From positions 1 through 64,000 of the forward strand of contig JAFAMW010000060.1 of assembly GCA_019232985.1 (NCBI GenBank): DNA of 64,000 nucleotides, given 5' to 3'. A program made the position numbers and the translations under genes. Below, in pieces: positions 19,042 to 29,397 of this stretch (its first letter is position 1; each line of letters opens with the position of its first letter). The notes beneath the pieces are model-generated. The model worked only from the letters and a program-made list of their open reading frames with translations. It had not been told where the DNA came from and ran no database searches. This DNA is from Roseateles sp. (GTDB lineage Bacteria; Pseudomonadota; Gammaproteobacteria; Burkholderiales; Burkholderiaceae).

Positions 19042-21051
19042 ATGGCGCTGATCGAACTGCGCGAGGTTTCGCGCCACTACCGGCTCGGCGACAACGACGT
19101 GGCCGCGCTGGCCGGCGTGAGCCTCGCCATCGAGGCGGGCGAATACGTCGCGATCATCGGCCAGTCGGGTTCTGGCAAGAGCACGCTGATGAACGTGCTC
19201 GGCTGCCTCGACAAGCCCACGAGCGGCCACTACCGCATCGCCGGCCGCGACACGAGCGCGCTCGACGCCGACGAGCTCGCCGCGCTGCGCCGCGAACACT
19301 TCGGCTTCATCTTCCAGCGCTACCACCTGCTCGGCCACCTCGACGCGCGCGCGAACGCAGCGCTGCCGGCCGTCTACACGGGTGCGGGTGCGGGCCGGCG
19401 CCTGCAGCGCGCGCAGGGCCTGCTCGAGCGCCTGGGCCTCGGCGAGCGCCTCGACCACAAGCCCAACGAGCTGTCGGGCGGCCAGCAGCAGCGCGTGTCG
19501 ATCGCGCGCGCGCTGATGAACGGCGGCCAGGTCATCCTCGCCGACGAGCCGACCGGCGCGCTCGACTCGGCGAGCGGCGCCGAGATGCTGCGCCTGCTCG
19601 GCGAGCTCAACGAGCGCGGCCACACGATCATCGTCGTCACGCACGACGCGAACGTCGCCGCGCACGCGCGGCGCGTGATCACGATGCGCGACGGCCTCGT
19701 CGTCAGCGACGCCGGCACGCCGGCCGGCCACGCGGCGCGCGCGCCCGAGGCCGCGCCGGTCGCGCGCGTGAACCGCCTGCAGCGCATCGCCGTGCAATGG
19801 CGCGAAGCCGTGCAGACGGCCTGGTCCGCGCTCAAGGGCAGCCGGCTGCGCACGGCGCTGTCGATGCTCGGCATCAGCATCGGCATCGCGTCGGTCGTCT
19901 CGATCGTCGCGCTGACGAGCGCGGCGCGGCATTCGATCGAATCCGACGTCGCGAGCTTCATCTCGGGCCGCATCGCGGTCTGGCGCGGCAATGCGGCGCT
20001 GCCGCCGGGTGCGTTCGCGAAGCCCTTCCAGCCGGCCGAGATCGACAGCATGCGCGCGCTGCCCGGCGTGATCGGCATCAACCTCGAGCGCGAGTCGCAG
20101 CTGACCGCGCGCCAGGGCTCGCGCGACGCGCAGATCACCGCGCGCAGCGCCGGCGCGCAGACGCTCAAGGCGCGCAAGCTCAAGATCATCGCGGGCCGCT
20201 ACTTCAACGAACTCGACCAGGCCGACAGCGCCCAGGTCGTCGTGATCGACAAGAAGGCGCGCGAGGCGCTGTTCAAGAAGGACGAGGACCCGGTCGGCCG
20301 CACCGTGATGCTGACGCTCGGCGGCAGCGTCGACGCGGCGGCCGCGGCCGCCGCCGGCGGCGCGGCGCCGCCGGCCTGGGGCGCGCTGCCGGTCACCGTG
20401 ATCGGCGTCGTCGACAGCGACGCGGCGCTGCTGTCCGGCGAGAACTGGTTCGGCGAAATCCTCGTGCCCGAGCGCACGTTCACGCGCAAGATCGACGCGC
20501 GCGCCGACTACGACCATTTCGACCTGCTGCTCGACCCGAAGACGCCGCCCGACCAGGTGCGCGCGCAGATCATCCACCGCTTGCGCGCGCTGCACGGCGC
20601 CGAGGACTTCTCGACCTGGAACGGCGAGGAGGAGTTCCGCAAGTTCACGAACATCACGGCGAGCCTCGCCGCGATCTTCGCGGGCGTCGGCGCGATCGCG
20701 CTGCTCGTCGGCGGCGTCGGCGTGATGAACATCATGCTCGTGTCGGTGTCCGAGCGTACGCGCGAGATCGGCATCCGCATGGCCGTCGGCGCGCGCCGCA
20801 GCGACGTGCTGCTGCAGTTCCTCGTCGAGGCCGTCGTGCTGTGCTGCCTCGGCGGCCTCGTCGGCGTCGCGATCAGCTGGCTCGCCGCGTTCGCGTTCAA
20901 CCAGGCCCAGCAGCAGTTGCCCGTCGAGGTCAGCTGGGACGCGCTGCTCGTCGCGTTCGCGGTGTCCAGCGGCGTCGGCCTGCTGTTCGGCACCCTGCCG
21001 GCGCGGCGCGCGGCCGCGCTGAGCCCGGTCGACGCGCTCGCGCGCGAATGA
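19042..21051 (+). CDS. macB: MacB-like ABC transporter
   Basis: The 669-residue protein has an N-terminal ATPase (residues 1 to about 230; Walker A GQSGSGKST, signature LSGGQQQRVSIARALM, Walker B VILADEPTGALD). A first membrane helix follows (about 272-295), then a large periplasmic domain (about 300-540) and three C-terminal helices containing NIMLVSVSERTREIGIRMAVGARR, split here by position as the FtsX-like signature. It drives tripartite export with MacA and the NodT factor by mechanotransmission. An Ala-rich insertion (residues about 432-446) in the periplasmic domain is unusual. Confidence 0.94.
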   Translation: MALIELREVSRHYRLGDNDVAALAGVSLAIEAGEYVAIIGQSGSGKSTLMNVLGCLDKPTSGHYRIAGRDTSALDADELAALRREHFGFIFQRYHLLGHLDARANAALPAVYTGAGAGRRLQRAQGLLERLGLGERLDHKPNELSGGQQQRVSIARALMNGGQVILADEPTGALDSASGAEMLRLLGELNERGHTIIVVTHDANVAAHARRVITMRDGLVVSDAGTPAGHAARAPEAAPVARVNRLQRIAVQWREAVQTAWSALKGSRLRTALSMLGISIGIASVVSIVALTSAARHSIESDVASFISGRIAVWRGNAALPPGAFAKPFQPAEIDSMRALPGVIGINLERESQLTARQGSRDAQITARSAGAQTLKARKLKIIAGRYFNELDQADSAQVVVIDKKAREALFKKDEDPVGRTVMLTLGGSVDAAAAAAAGGAAPPAWGALPVTVIGVVDSDAALLSGENWFGEILVPERTFTRKIDARADYDHFDLLLDPKTPPDQVRAQIIHRLRALHGAEDFSTWNGEEEFRKFTNITASLAAIFAGVGAIALLVGGVGVMNIMLVSVSERTREIGIRMAVGARRSDVLLQFLVEAVVLCCLGGLVGVAISWLAAFAFNQAQQQLPVEVSWDALLVAFAVSSGVGLLFGTLPARRAAALSPVDALARE

Positions 21052-21073
21052 TCAGATCGAGAAGAAGAACCCC

Positions 21074-22504
21074 ATGCGTCAAAGCTTCAAGTTAGCGCCC
21101 GCAGCCGCCGCCCTCCTCGCCGCCCTGTTGCTCGCCGCCTGCGCGGGCGCGCCGCCCGCGCCTCCCGAACCGCCGACGCCCCCAGCGGCCTGGACCGCGC
21201 CGCCGGGCGCCGGCGCATCCGACGCCTCGAACGCCGCGTGGGCACCGCTGCTCGCCCCGGGGCTGCAGGAGCTGCTCGCCCAGTCCCTGGCGGCCAATAC
21301 CGACATCCGCCGCGCCGTGCTCACGGCGCGCAACGCCGCGCTGCAGGCGCGCGCGACGGGCCTGCGCGTGACGCCGAGCGTCGGCCTGTCCTACGAGGCG
21401 AACCGGCCGCTCGGCTCGCAGGCCACCGTCAACGTCGACGGCGTGCTCGTGCCGGCCGGGCCGGCCGCGCAGTGGACGCACAGCTACGGCGCGTCGCTCG
21501 GCGCGAGCTTCGAGCTCGACCTGTGGAACCGCCTCGCGCAGCTCGACGCCCAGCAGGCCGCGCTGACCGAGGCCGCGCGCAGCGACGTCGCGGCCGCGCG
21601 CCTCGTGATCGCCGACAAGGTCGCCGAGGACTTTTGGACGCTCGCCGCGAACGAGCGCTTCGCCGCGCTCGCCGCCGCCAAGCTAAAGCTTGCCGAGGAG
21701 ACCTTGCCGCTCGTGAGCGCGCGCGTGCGCGAGGGCAAGCTCCAGCCGATCGAGATCGACAAGGCCGCCGCCGTCGTCAAGAGCGCGCGCCAGCAGCTCG
21801 CCGGCTATGAAGCGACGGCCGCGAAGACGCGCGTCGACCTCGCGAAGCTGCTCGACCAGGCGCCGCCGGGCCCGGCCGTCGCGGCGGCCGCGCTGCCCGA
21901 CGCGCTGCCGGGCTGGAAGCCCGACGCACCGGGCGCCGTGCTCGAGCGCCGCCCCGACGTGCACGGCGCGCGGCTGCGCGTCGACGCGGCGCTCGCCGGC
22001 GCGCGCGCGCAGCGCGCCGCGCGCTACCCGCAGCTCACGTTCAGCGGCGGCCTCGCGACCGGCGGCGAGAGCATCGGCAACTGGTTCGCCCAGCCGCTGC
22101 TGTCGCTCGCGTCGAACCTGACCGTGCCGCTGATCGACTGGCGCCGCCTCGACCTCGAGGACGCGCAGCGCCGCAACGATCTCGAGACCAGCGCGCTGAA
22201 CCTGCGCGACGCGGTGTTCGGCGCGCTCGGCGAGGTCGAGGGCCTGCTCGCCGACCAGCAGCGCATCGCCGCCGAGCAGTCGGCCGCCGCGCAGCAGCTC
22301 GCGCAGACGCGCGACGCCGAGCGCATCGCGAACCTGCAGCTCGAGGTCGGCACGATCGCGCGCGCCGACGCGCTGCAGGCCCGCACCGCGACGCTCGACG
22401 CCGAGCTCAACCTCGAGAGCGCGCGGCTCGACGCGCTGCTGAACCGCCTCGCGCTGCTGCGCGCGCTGTGCGTCGAGGTGCCGGCCGGCCGCGCGCCGGC
22501 TTGA
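21074..22504 (+). CDS. outer-membrane efflux lipoprotein, NodT family (MacAB partner)
   Basis: The 476-residue TolC-fold lipoprotein starts with a signal peptide ending LLLAACAGAP, so the Cys at about residue 23 is the lipidation site. A proline-rich linker and two TolC repeats follow; typical strings are SFELDLWNRLAQLDAQQAA and VLERRPDVHGARLRVDAAL. It lies 22 bases after macB and completes the tripartite pump. A second, different NodT-type factor serves the emr operon at 6826-8262. Confidence 0.92.
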   Translation: MRQSFKLAPAAAALLAALLLAACAGAPPAPPEPPTPPAAWTAPPGAGASDASNAAWAPLLAPGLQELLAQSLAANTDIRRAVLTARNAALQARATGLRVTPSVGLSYEANRPLGSQATVNVDGVLVPAGPAAQWTHSYGASLGASFELDLWNRLAQLDAQQAALTEAARSDVAAARLVIADKVAEDFWTLAANERFAALAAAKLKLAEETLPLVSARVREGKLQPIEIDKAAAVVKSARQQLAGYEATAAKTRVDLAKLLDQAPPGPAVAAAALPDALPGWKPDAPGAVLERRPDVHGARLRVDAALAGARAQRAARYPQLTFSGGLATGGESIGNWFAQPLLSLASNLTVPLIDWRRLDLEDAQRRNDLETSALNLRDAVFGALGEVEGLLADQQRIAAEQSAAAQQLAQTRDAERIANLQLEVGTIARADALQARTATLDAELNLESARLDALLNRLALLRALCVEVPAGRAPA

Positions 22505-22580
22505 TCGTCTCTTCGACCGCGCTTGACCGCGGCCCGGGGCTGGCGATACTGGGCCCGCCAAGAACGACGGAGACCGCGCG

Positions 22581-23573
22581 ATGGACTCGACCCGCCGCCG
22601 CCTGCTGGGCATTGCCGCCGCCCTGCCCACGAGCCTCGCCTGGAGCCAGGGCGGCTGGCCGAGCCGCCCGGTCCGCATCATCGTGCCCTTCCCGGCCGGC
22701 GGCACGACCGACATCCTCGCGCGCGTGCTCGCGCCCGAGCTGCAGGCGCGCCTCGGCGAGGCCGTGATCGTCGACAACCGGCCCGGCGCGGGCGGCAATA
22801 TCGGCACGGCCGAGGTCGCGCGCTCGACCGACGGCCACACGCTCGTGATGGGCACGGTCGGCACGCACGCGATCAACGCGGCGCTGTACGGCGCGCGCCT
22901 GCCCTACGACCCGGTCCGGGACTTCGCGCCGGTCACGCTCGTCGCGGGGGTGCCCAACGTGCTCGTCGTGAACCCCAAGAAGGCGCAGGAGCTCGGCATC
23001 GCGTCGGTGCCCGACCTCGTGCGCGTCGCGCGCGCGAAGCCCGGCGTGCTCAATATGGCGTCGAGCGGCAACGGCACCTCGATCCACCTCGCCGGCGAGC
23101 TGTTCAAGAGCACGACCGGCACCTATATGGTCCATTTCCCGTACCGCGGCTCGGGGCCCGCGCTCGTCGACCTGATCGGCGGCACGATGGACCTGATGTT
23201 CGACAACCTGCCCTCGTCGATGCCGCATATCCGCTCGGGCCGCCTCAAGGCGCTCGCCGTGACCTCGGCCGCGCGCAGCCCGGCCCTGCCCGAGCTGCCG
23301 ACCGTCGCCGAGGCCGGCGGCCCGCTGCTCAAGGGCTACGAGGCGAGCTCGTGGTTCGGCCTGCTCGCCCCCGCCGCGATGCCGGCCGACTCGGTCGCGC
23401 GCGTTCAGCGCGAGACCGCGCGCGCCCTGGGTCTGCCCAACATCCGCGACACGCTCGCGAGCCAGGGCGCCGTTGCGAGCGGCATGAGCAGCGCCGAGTT
23501 CGCCGCGCTGATCCAGCGCGAGCTGAAGAAATGGGCCCAGGTCGTCAAGGTCTCGGGCGCGCATGTCGACTGA
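22581..23573 (+). CDS. Bug/TctC-family solute-binding protein
   Basis: The 330-residue periplasmic receptor is of the tripartite tricarboxylate transporter type that is strongly expanded in Burkholderiales. An N-terminal signal with twin arginines ([13 protein letters not shown]) precedes the mature part. [20 protein letters not shown] and [17 protein letters not shown] are the family hallmarks. No tctA or tctB membrane genes are adjacent, which is common for orphan Bug receptors. It lies 76 bases after the macAB operon. The ligand is not predictable. Confidence 0.93.
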   Translation: MDSTRRRLLGIAAALPTSLAWSQGGWPSRPVRIIVPFPAGGTTDILARVLAPELQARLGEAVIVDNRPGAGGNIGTAEVARSTDGHTLVMGTVGTHAINAALYGARLPYDPVRDFAPVTLVAGVPNVLVVNPKKAQELGIASVPDLVRVARAKPGVLNMASSGNGTSIHLAGELFKSTTGTYMVHFPYRGSGPALVDLIGGTMDLMFDNLPSSMPHIRSGRLKALAVTSAARSPALPELPTVAEAGGPLLKGYEASSWFGLLAPAAMPADSVARVQRETARALGLPNIRDTLASQGAVASGMSSAEFAALIQRELKKWAQVVKVSGAHVD

Positions 23574-23597
23574 CATGCAGCACGACCAAGGCAGCCG

Positions 23598-24059
23598 CTA
23601 ACGCAGCAGTTCGAGGCATTCGTCGAGCAGCTCGTGCAGGCGCGCGACGCGCGCGTCGCCGAGCCTGGCGTTGAGGCCCAGTTGCGCGCGCTTCCAGTCG
23701 GCCTGCAGCGCCAGGCGCAGCGCGCGGCCGGCCGGCGTGAGCTGGACGAGTCGACTGCGCGCATCCGGGCCGGCCTGCTGCTCGACCCAGCCGCCCGCGA
23801 TCAACGGCTGCAGATTGCGCGTGAGCGTCGACGCGTCGAGGTCCATGCGGCGCGCGAGCTGGCCCGGCGCGAGCGGCCCGAGCGCGTCGATATGGCCGAG
23901 CAGCGCGTACTGCGTGGCCTTGACGCCGCTCGCCGCGAAAAAGGGCTCGCAATGCTGGGCGACCAGGCGCGTGAGCTGACGCAGCTTGAAGTGCGTGCAG
24001 CCGCGCGGCCGCGCCTCGCGCTTCTCGCTCGTTCTTATCACCTTGGTGACAGCGCCCAT
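23598..24059 (-). CDS. MarR-family transcriptional regulator
   Basis: The 153-residue winged-helix protein carries the recognition region LAPGQLARRMDLDASTLTRNLQPL and the wing GPDARSRLVQLTPAGRAL with the DxR motif. The ATG at 24059 is preferred over a TTG at 24062. It is divergent from the thioesterase gene, with two palindromes in the 50-base spacer. It is convergent with the Bug gene (24 bases). A Cys near residue 21 (RPRGCTHFKLRQL) could be a redox sensor, by analogy with OhrR, but this is speculation. Confidence 0.88.
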   Translation of the reverse strand: MGAVTKVIRTSEKREARPRGCTHFKLRQLTRLVAQHCEPFFAASGVKATQYALLGHIDALGPLAPGQLARRMDLDASTLTRNLQPLIAGGWVEQQAGPDARSRLVQLTPAGRALRLALQADWKRAQLGLNARLGDARVARLHELLDECLELLR

Positions 24060-24065
24060 CAAATT

Positions 24066-24093
24066 ATTGTATCTACAATGATTGCAGCTACAA
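24066..24093. promoter_or_regulatory. tandem MarR-type operators
   Basis: The first site is a perfect palindrome ATTGTA-TC-TACAAT (24066-24079). The second, TTGCA-GC-TACAA (24082-24093), differs at one arm position. Both lie in the 50-base gap between the divergent marR and thioesterase genes and start just upstream of the marR ATG. Twin sites suggest cooperative repression of both promoters. Confidence 0.65.
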
Positions 24094-24109
24094 CCCTGGG
24101 AGTACGAGG

Positions 24110-24649
24110 ATGGACGCAGCGACGAATCACGACGCGGTGCTCGCGCAATGGCTGGCCGAAGAGGCCGCGGTGCGCGCGCGCCAGCTCGACTACGGTCTCG
24201 CCCGGCCCGAGCAGGTCGCCGAGCTCTCAGGCCTCGAAATCCTCGACGCGATGATCGCGGGCAAGCTGCCGCCGCCGCCGATCGCCGAGACGCTGGACTT
24301 CGTGCTGATCGAAGGCGCCCACGGCGAGGCGGTGTTCCAGGGCCAACCGAAACTGCGCCACTACAACCCGCTCGGCGGCGTGCACGGCGGCTGGTTCGCG
24401 ACCCTGCTCGACTCGGCGCTCGGCTGCGCCGTGATGGCCGCGCTGCCGGCCGGCCAGAGCTACACGACGCTCGAGCTGAAGATCAACCTCGTTCGCGCGC
24501 TGAGCACCAAGGTGCCGGTCGTGCGCGCGATCGGCAAGACCGTGCATGTCGGCAAACAGGTCGCGACGGCCGAGGCCCAGCTCGTCGGCCACGACGGCCG
24601 GCTCTACGCGCACGCGAGCACGACCTGCCTGGTGTTCCCGCGGCGCTGA
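24110..24649 (+). CDS. PaaI-family thioesterase
   Basis: The 179-residue hot-dog fold acyl-CoA thioesterase has the motif GGVHGGWFATLLDSALGCAV (HGG plus the downstream Asp) and YTTLELKINLVRAL, typical of the PaaI/YbgC-like aromatic acyl-CoA thioesterases. It carries about 60 extra N-terminal residues (QLDYGLARPEQVAELSGLEI) that are conserved in a proteobacterial subgroup. It is transcribed divergently from the MarR regulator and probably repressed by it. The substrate is unknown. Confidence 0.88.
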   Translation: MDAATNHDAVLAQWLAEEAAVRARQLDYGLARPEQVAELSGLEILDAMIAGKLPPPPIAETLDFVLIEGAHGEAVFQGQPKLRHYNPLGGVHGGWFATLLDSALGCAVMAALPAGQSYTTLELKINLVRALSTKVPVVRAIGKTVHVGKQVATAEAQLVGHDGRLYAHASTTCLVFPRR

Positions 24650-24661
24650 AGACGCTTTTTC

Positions 24662-25291
24662 TCAGGCCCGCAAGGCGTGCGTGGCCTGGGCCAGGCGCGT
24701 GATACGCCCCCAGTCCCTCGCGTCGACGGCGTCCTGCGGCGTGAGCCACGAGCCGCCACAGACCTTGACGTTGGGCAGGCTCAGGAACTGCGGCGCGGTC
24801 TCGGCGCCGATGCCGCCGGTCGGGCAGAACGCGACGTCGGGGAACGGGCCCGCGAGCGCCTTGAGCAGGTTCACGCCGCCGACCGGCACGGCCGGGAACA
24901 GCTTGAGGAAGGTGTAGCCGGCGTCGCCGGCCTGCATCACCTCGCTCGCGGTCGACACGCCGGGCAGCAGCGGCAGGTCGGCCGTGCGGCAGGCGTCGGC
25001 CAGCGTCGTCGTGAAGCCCGGGCTCACGCCGAAGCGGCAGCCCGCGTCCTTCGCCGCGCGTACGTCGGCGGCCGAGCGCAGCGTGCCCGCGCCGACGATG
25101 GCGTCGGGCACGGCGCGCGCCATCGCCTCCATCGCCCGCAGCGCGACCGGCGTGCGCAGGGTGACCTCGAGCACGCGCACGCCGCCGGCGACGAGCGCCT
25201 CGGCGAGCGGCACCGCGTCCTCGAGACGCTGGATCACGATGACGGGGATCACCGGGCCATGCGCGGCCAGGCTCAGGGTGTCGAGGCTCAT
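24662..25291 (-). CDS. eda: KDPG aldolase (2-dehydro-3-deoxyphosphogluconate aldolase)
   Basis: The 209-residue trimeric class I aldolase of the Entner-Doudoroff pathway splits KDPG to pyruvate and glyceraldehyde 3-phosphate. Motifs are VIPVIVI, LEVTLRTPVAL with the catalytic Glu, IVGAGTL, FGVSPGFT, LLPGVSTASEVMQA and the Schiff-base Lys in YTFLKLFPA, then FCPTGGI. It follows edd by 28 bases on the same strand, so edd-eda form one operon. Confidence 0.96.
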   Translation of the reverse strand: MSLDTLSLAAHGPVIPVIVIQRLEDAVPLAEALVAGGVRVLEVTLRTPVALRAMEAMARAVPDAIVGAGTLRSAADVRAAKDAGCRFGVSPGFTTTLADACRTADLPLLPGVSTASEVMQAGDAGYTFLKLFPAVPVGGVNLLKALAGPFPDVAFCPTGGIGAETAPQFLSLPNVKVCGGSWLTPQDAVDARDWGRITRLAQATHALRA

Positions 25292-25319
25292 CGAGCGTTC
25301 TCCTGTGTTTCGATCGGTC

Positions 25320-27134
<1,815 letters not shown>

Positions 27135-27159
27135 GGCGTAACCACCCTATTGAATTTGA

Positions 27160-27174
27160 TGTAACCATATTACA
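27160..27174. promoter_or_regulatory. HexR-like operator in front of edd-eda
   Basis: TGTAA-CCATA-TTACA is a perfect 5-bp inverted repeat. It matches the published HexR pattern TGTAAT-N3-ATTACA at all but one arm position. HexR is an RpiR-family, KDPG-sensing repressor of central carbon genes including edd. The site lies 26 bases upstream of the edd ATG. GTAACC at 27138 and two GGTTAC repeats near 27225-27237 flank it. No hexR gene is in the window. Confidence 0.55.
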
Positions 27175-27263
27175 CGATGGCGTATCGGCGACAGCGTAGT
27201 CCAAGGCCGATTTCCAGGTACGAAATGGTTACGGTTACGTGCCGAGGGCTTAAGCTCCACCCC

Positions 27264-27947
27264 ATGCATGGCCAGCCCGACCCGACCGCCGACTGCCGGC
27301 TCTGCGACCTGCCCGCCCACAGCCTCGCTGCACTCGAGCAATGCCGCGGCCAATGGGACCGCCGGCGCGGCCTGCTGCTGTTCGGCTACGGCTCGCTGAT
27401 CTGGAACCCCGGCTTCGCGCCGGCCCAGGTGCTGCCGGCCGAGGTCGTCGGCTACCACCGCGCGCTGCGCCTGCGCTCGCTCGTGAACCGTGGCAACCCT
27501 GCGCAGCCGGGCCTCGTGCTCGCGTTGCTGCCGGGCGGGCGCTGCCGCGGCCTGCTGCTGCGCGCGGCGCCCGAAAACAGCGCCGCCGTGCTCGAGCGGC
27601 TCTGGCTGCGCGAGATGGTCGTCGGCTCGTACACGCCGCGCTGGGTGCGTTGCCGCACCGCCGAGGGCATGCTGCCGGGCCTGTGCTTCACCTTGTCGCG
27701 GCGCAGCCCGGGCTTTGTCGCCGAGCTCGGCGACGAGCGTCTGCTGCACATCCTGCGCCACGCGCACGGCCGCTACGGCACGACGCTCGACTACCTGATC
27801 CGCACCTGCGAGGGCCTGCGCGCCCACGGCATGCGCGACGCCGAGCTCGAGCGCCAGTGGCGGCTCGCCGCGCGCCACGGCCTGTGCGCGCCGCCGCATG
27901 CGACGGCGATGGCCAGCGCCGGCCCTACCGCGACGCCGCCGGGCTGA
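27264..27947 (+). CDS. ChaC-like gamma-glutamylcyclotransferase
   Basis: The 227-residue protein resembles glutathione-specific gamma-glutamylcyclotransferases. The family signature LLFGYGSLIWNPGF (YGSL) is at about residue 38. The catalytic Glu should lie in the middle portion, around LERLWLREMVVGSY. The start at 27264 (MHGQPD) is chosen because the upstream extension runs through the edd promoter region. The N-terminal 30 residues contain CRLCDLP, an unusual CxxC. Its 3' end overlaps the convergent nucleotidyltransferase gene by 23 bases. Confidence 0.83.
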   Translation: MHGQPDPTADCRLCDLPAHSLAALEQCRGQWDRRRGLLLFGYGSLIWNPGFAPAQVLPAEVVGYHRALRLRSLVNRGNPAQPGLVLALLPGGRCRGLLLRAAPENSAAVLERLWLREMVVGSYTPRWVRCRTAEGMLPGLCFTLSRRSPGFVAELGDERLLHILRHAHGRYGTTLDYLIRTCEGLRAHGMRDAELERQWRLAARHGLCAPPHATAMASAGPTATPPG

Positions 27948-28542
27948 ACGCGGCGAGCGAGCCGCGCACGCGCGCGAGGTCGTCGAGCGTGTCCACGTCG
28001 ACGAGCACGCCGGCGTCCTCGACCTCGACCGGCTGCGCCGGGTAGCGCGCGACCAGGCGGCGCGCGCCCTCGTCGCCGCTGAGCTCGAGCAGCTCGGAAT
28101 AGAACTCGGCGCTGAAGCCGACCGGATGGCCGCGTCGGCCGCGGTACTGGGCGAACGCGATCGGGAATTGGTCGAGCGCCCTGACGACCGCGAGCATGGT
28201 GTCCGACTGGATCAGCGGCATGTCGCCGGGCTGGATCAGCCAGCCCTCGGCATCGCCGGCCGCGCCGACACCGGCCGCGATCGAATGACCCATCCCGACC
28301 GGGCCGCCCGGCGGCATCAGGACCACGTCGCGCGGCGCCAATTGGCCCAGCGCGAGCGGCGCGAGTTCGGGCTTGGTGACCACGACTACACGCAAGCCCG
28401 TCTCGATCGCGTGTTGCAAGGTGCTGCCGAGCAGGGCGCGCTCGTCGGGGCCGATGGATTGCTCCAGCTTGTGGCCCGGGCCCTTGAAGCGGGCGCCCTG
28501 TCCTGCGGCGAGCACGACGATTGCAGGTCGCCGATCCGTCAT
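27925..28542 (-). CDS. MobA/MocA-like nucleotidyltransferase
   Basis: The 205-residue protein has the NTP-transferase signature VVLAAGQGARFKGPGHKLEQ, PGDMPLIQSDTM for the metal-binding Asp, and GRRGHPVGFSAEF. This is the pattern of molybdenum cofactor cytidylyl- or guanylyltransferases (MocA/MobA-like). No xanthine-dehydrogenase or other molybdenum genes are adjacent, so the cofactor link is inferred from the family alone. The ATG at 28542 gives the family N-terminus; an upstream ATG at 28575 would add 11 residues. Confidence 0.85.
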   Translation of the reverse strand: MTDRRPAIVVLAAGQGARFKGPGHKLEQSIGPDERALLGSTLQHAIETGLRVVVVTKPELAPLALGQLAPRDVVLMPPGGPVGMGHSIAAGVGAAGDAEGWLIQPGDMPLIQSDTMLAVVRALDQFPIAFAQYRGRRGHPVGFSAEFYSELLELSGDEGARRLVARYPAQPVEVEDAGVLVDVDTLDDLARVRGSLAAFSPAASR

Positions 28543-28673
28543 TCGCTGCCGTCCTTCCTGGGGCTGGTGCCTCATAACATCGATGACAGCATGGGCGCCC
28601 GACTAGCCACAATGGGACGTTTACCTAGGGTGTTTTACCGCATGACTTGCGGGATTCCCCGGATACTTACGGA

Positions 28674-29309
28674 ATGAACCGCATCTCCGACCTGCGCAAG
28701 AGCTATGAGTTGGGCGAACTCGACGAGGCGCACAGCGCCGGCGAGCCGCTCGCCCAGTTCCACGAATGGTTCGACGCGGCGCTCGCCGCGAAGCTGCCCG
28801 AGCCCAACGCGATGACGCTCGCAACCGTCGGCGCCGACGGCCGGCCGTCGACGCGCATCGTGCTCGTCAAGGGCTTCGACGCGCGCGGCCTCGTCTGGTT
28901 CACCAACTACGAAAGCCGCAAGGGCCGCGAACTCGCGGCGAATCCGTACGCGGCGCTGCAGTTCCACTGGGTCGAGCTCGAACGCGTCGTGCGCATCGAG
29001 GGCCGCGTCGAGCGCGTCGCCGCCGAGGAGTCCGACGCCTACTACGACTCGCGCCCGCTCGACTCGCGCCTCGGCGCCTGGGCCTCGCCGCAAAGCCAGG
29101 TCATCGGGTCGCGCGCCGTGCTCGTCGCGAACGCGGCCAAGGCGGCCGCGCAGCATGGCCTCAAGCCCGCGCGGCCACCGCACTGGGGCGGTTTGCGGCT
29201 CGTGCCCGACACCTGGGAGTTCTGGCAGGGCCGCAAGTCGCGCCTGCACGATAGGCTGCGCTACCGGCTCGACGGGGGCGCCTGGCGGCGCGAACGGCTC
29301 GCGCCGTGA
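28674..29309 (+). CDS. pdxH: pyridoxamine 5'-phosphate oxidase
   Basis: The 211-residue FMN enzyme oxidises pyridoxine or pyridoxamine phosphate to PLP. Motifs are [57 protein letters not shown], and the C-terminal [29 protein letters not shown]. Length is standard. The ATG at 28674 (MNRISDLR) is chosen over an upstream ATG at 28647. The PLP-dependent GlyA encoded at 38746 is one likely user of the product. Confidence 0.95.
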   Translation: MNRISDLRKSYELGELDEAHSAGEPLAQFHEWFDAALAAKLPEPNAMTLATVGADGRPSTRIVLVKGFDARGLVWFTNYESRKGRELAANPYAALQFHWVELERVVRIEGRVERVAAEESDAYYDSRPLDSRLGAWASPQSQVIGSRAVLVANAAKAAAQHGLKPARPPHWGGLRLVPDTWEFWQGRKSRLHDRLRYRLDGGAWRRERLAP

Positions 29310-29397
29310 GCGCTATCAAGGAAGCTACCGATCGCTAGCGCGCGGCCCGGTGCGGGACGTCCCAGCTTGGCACGCTGGGCGCATGCCGAACAAGGTG

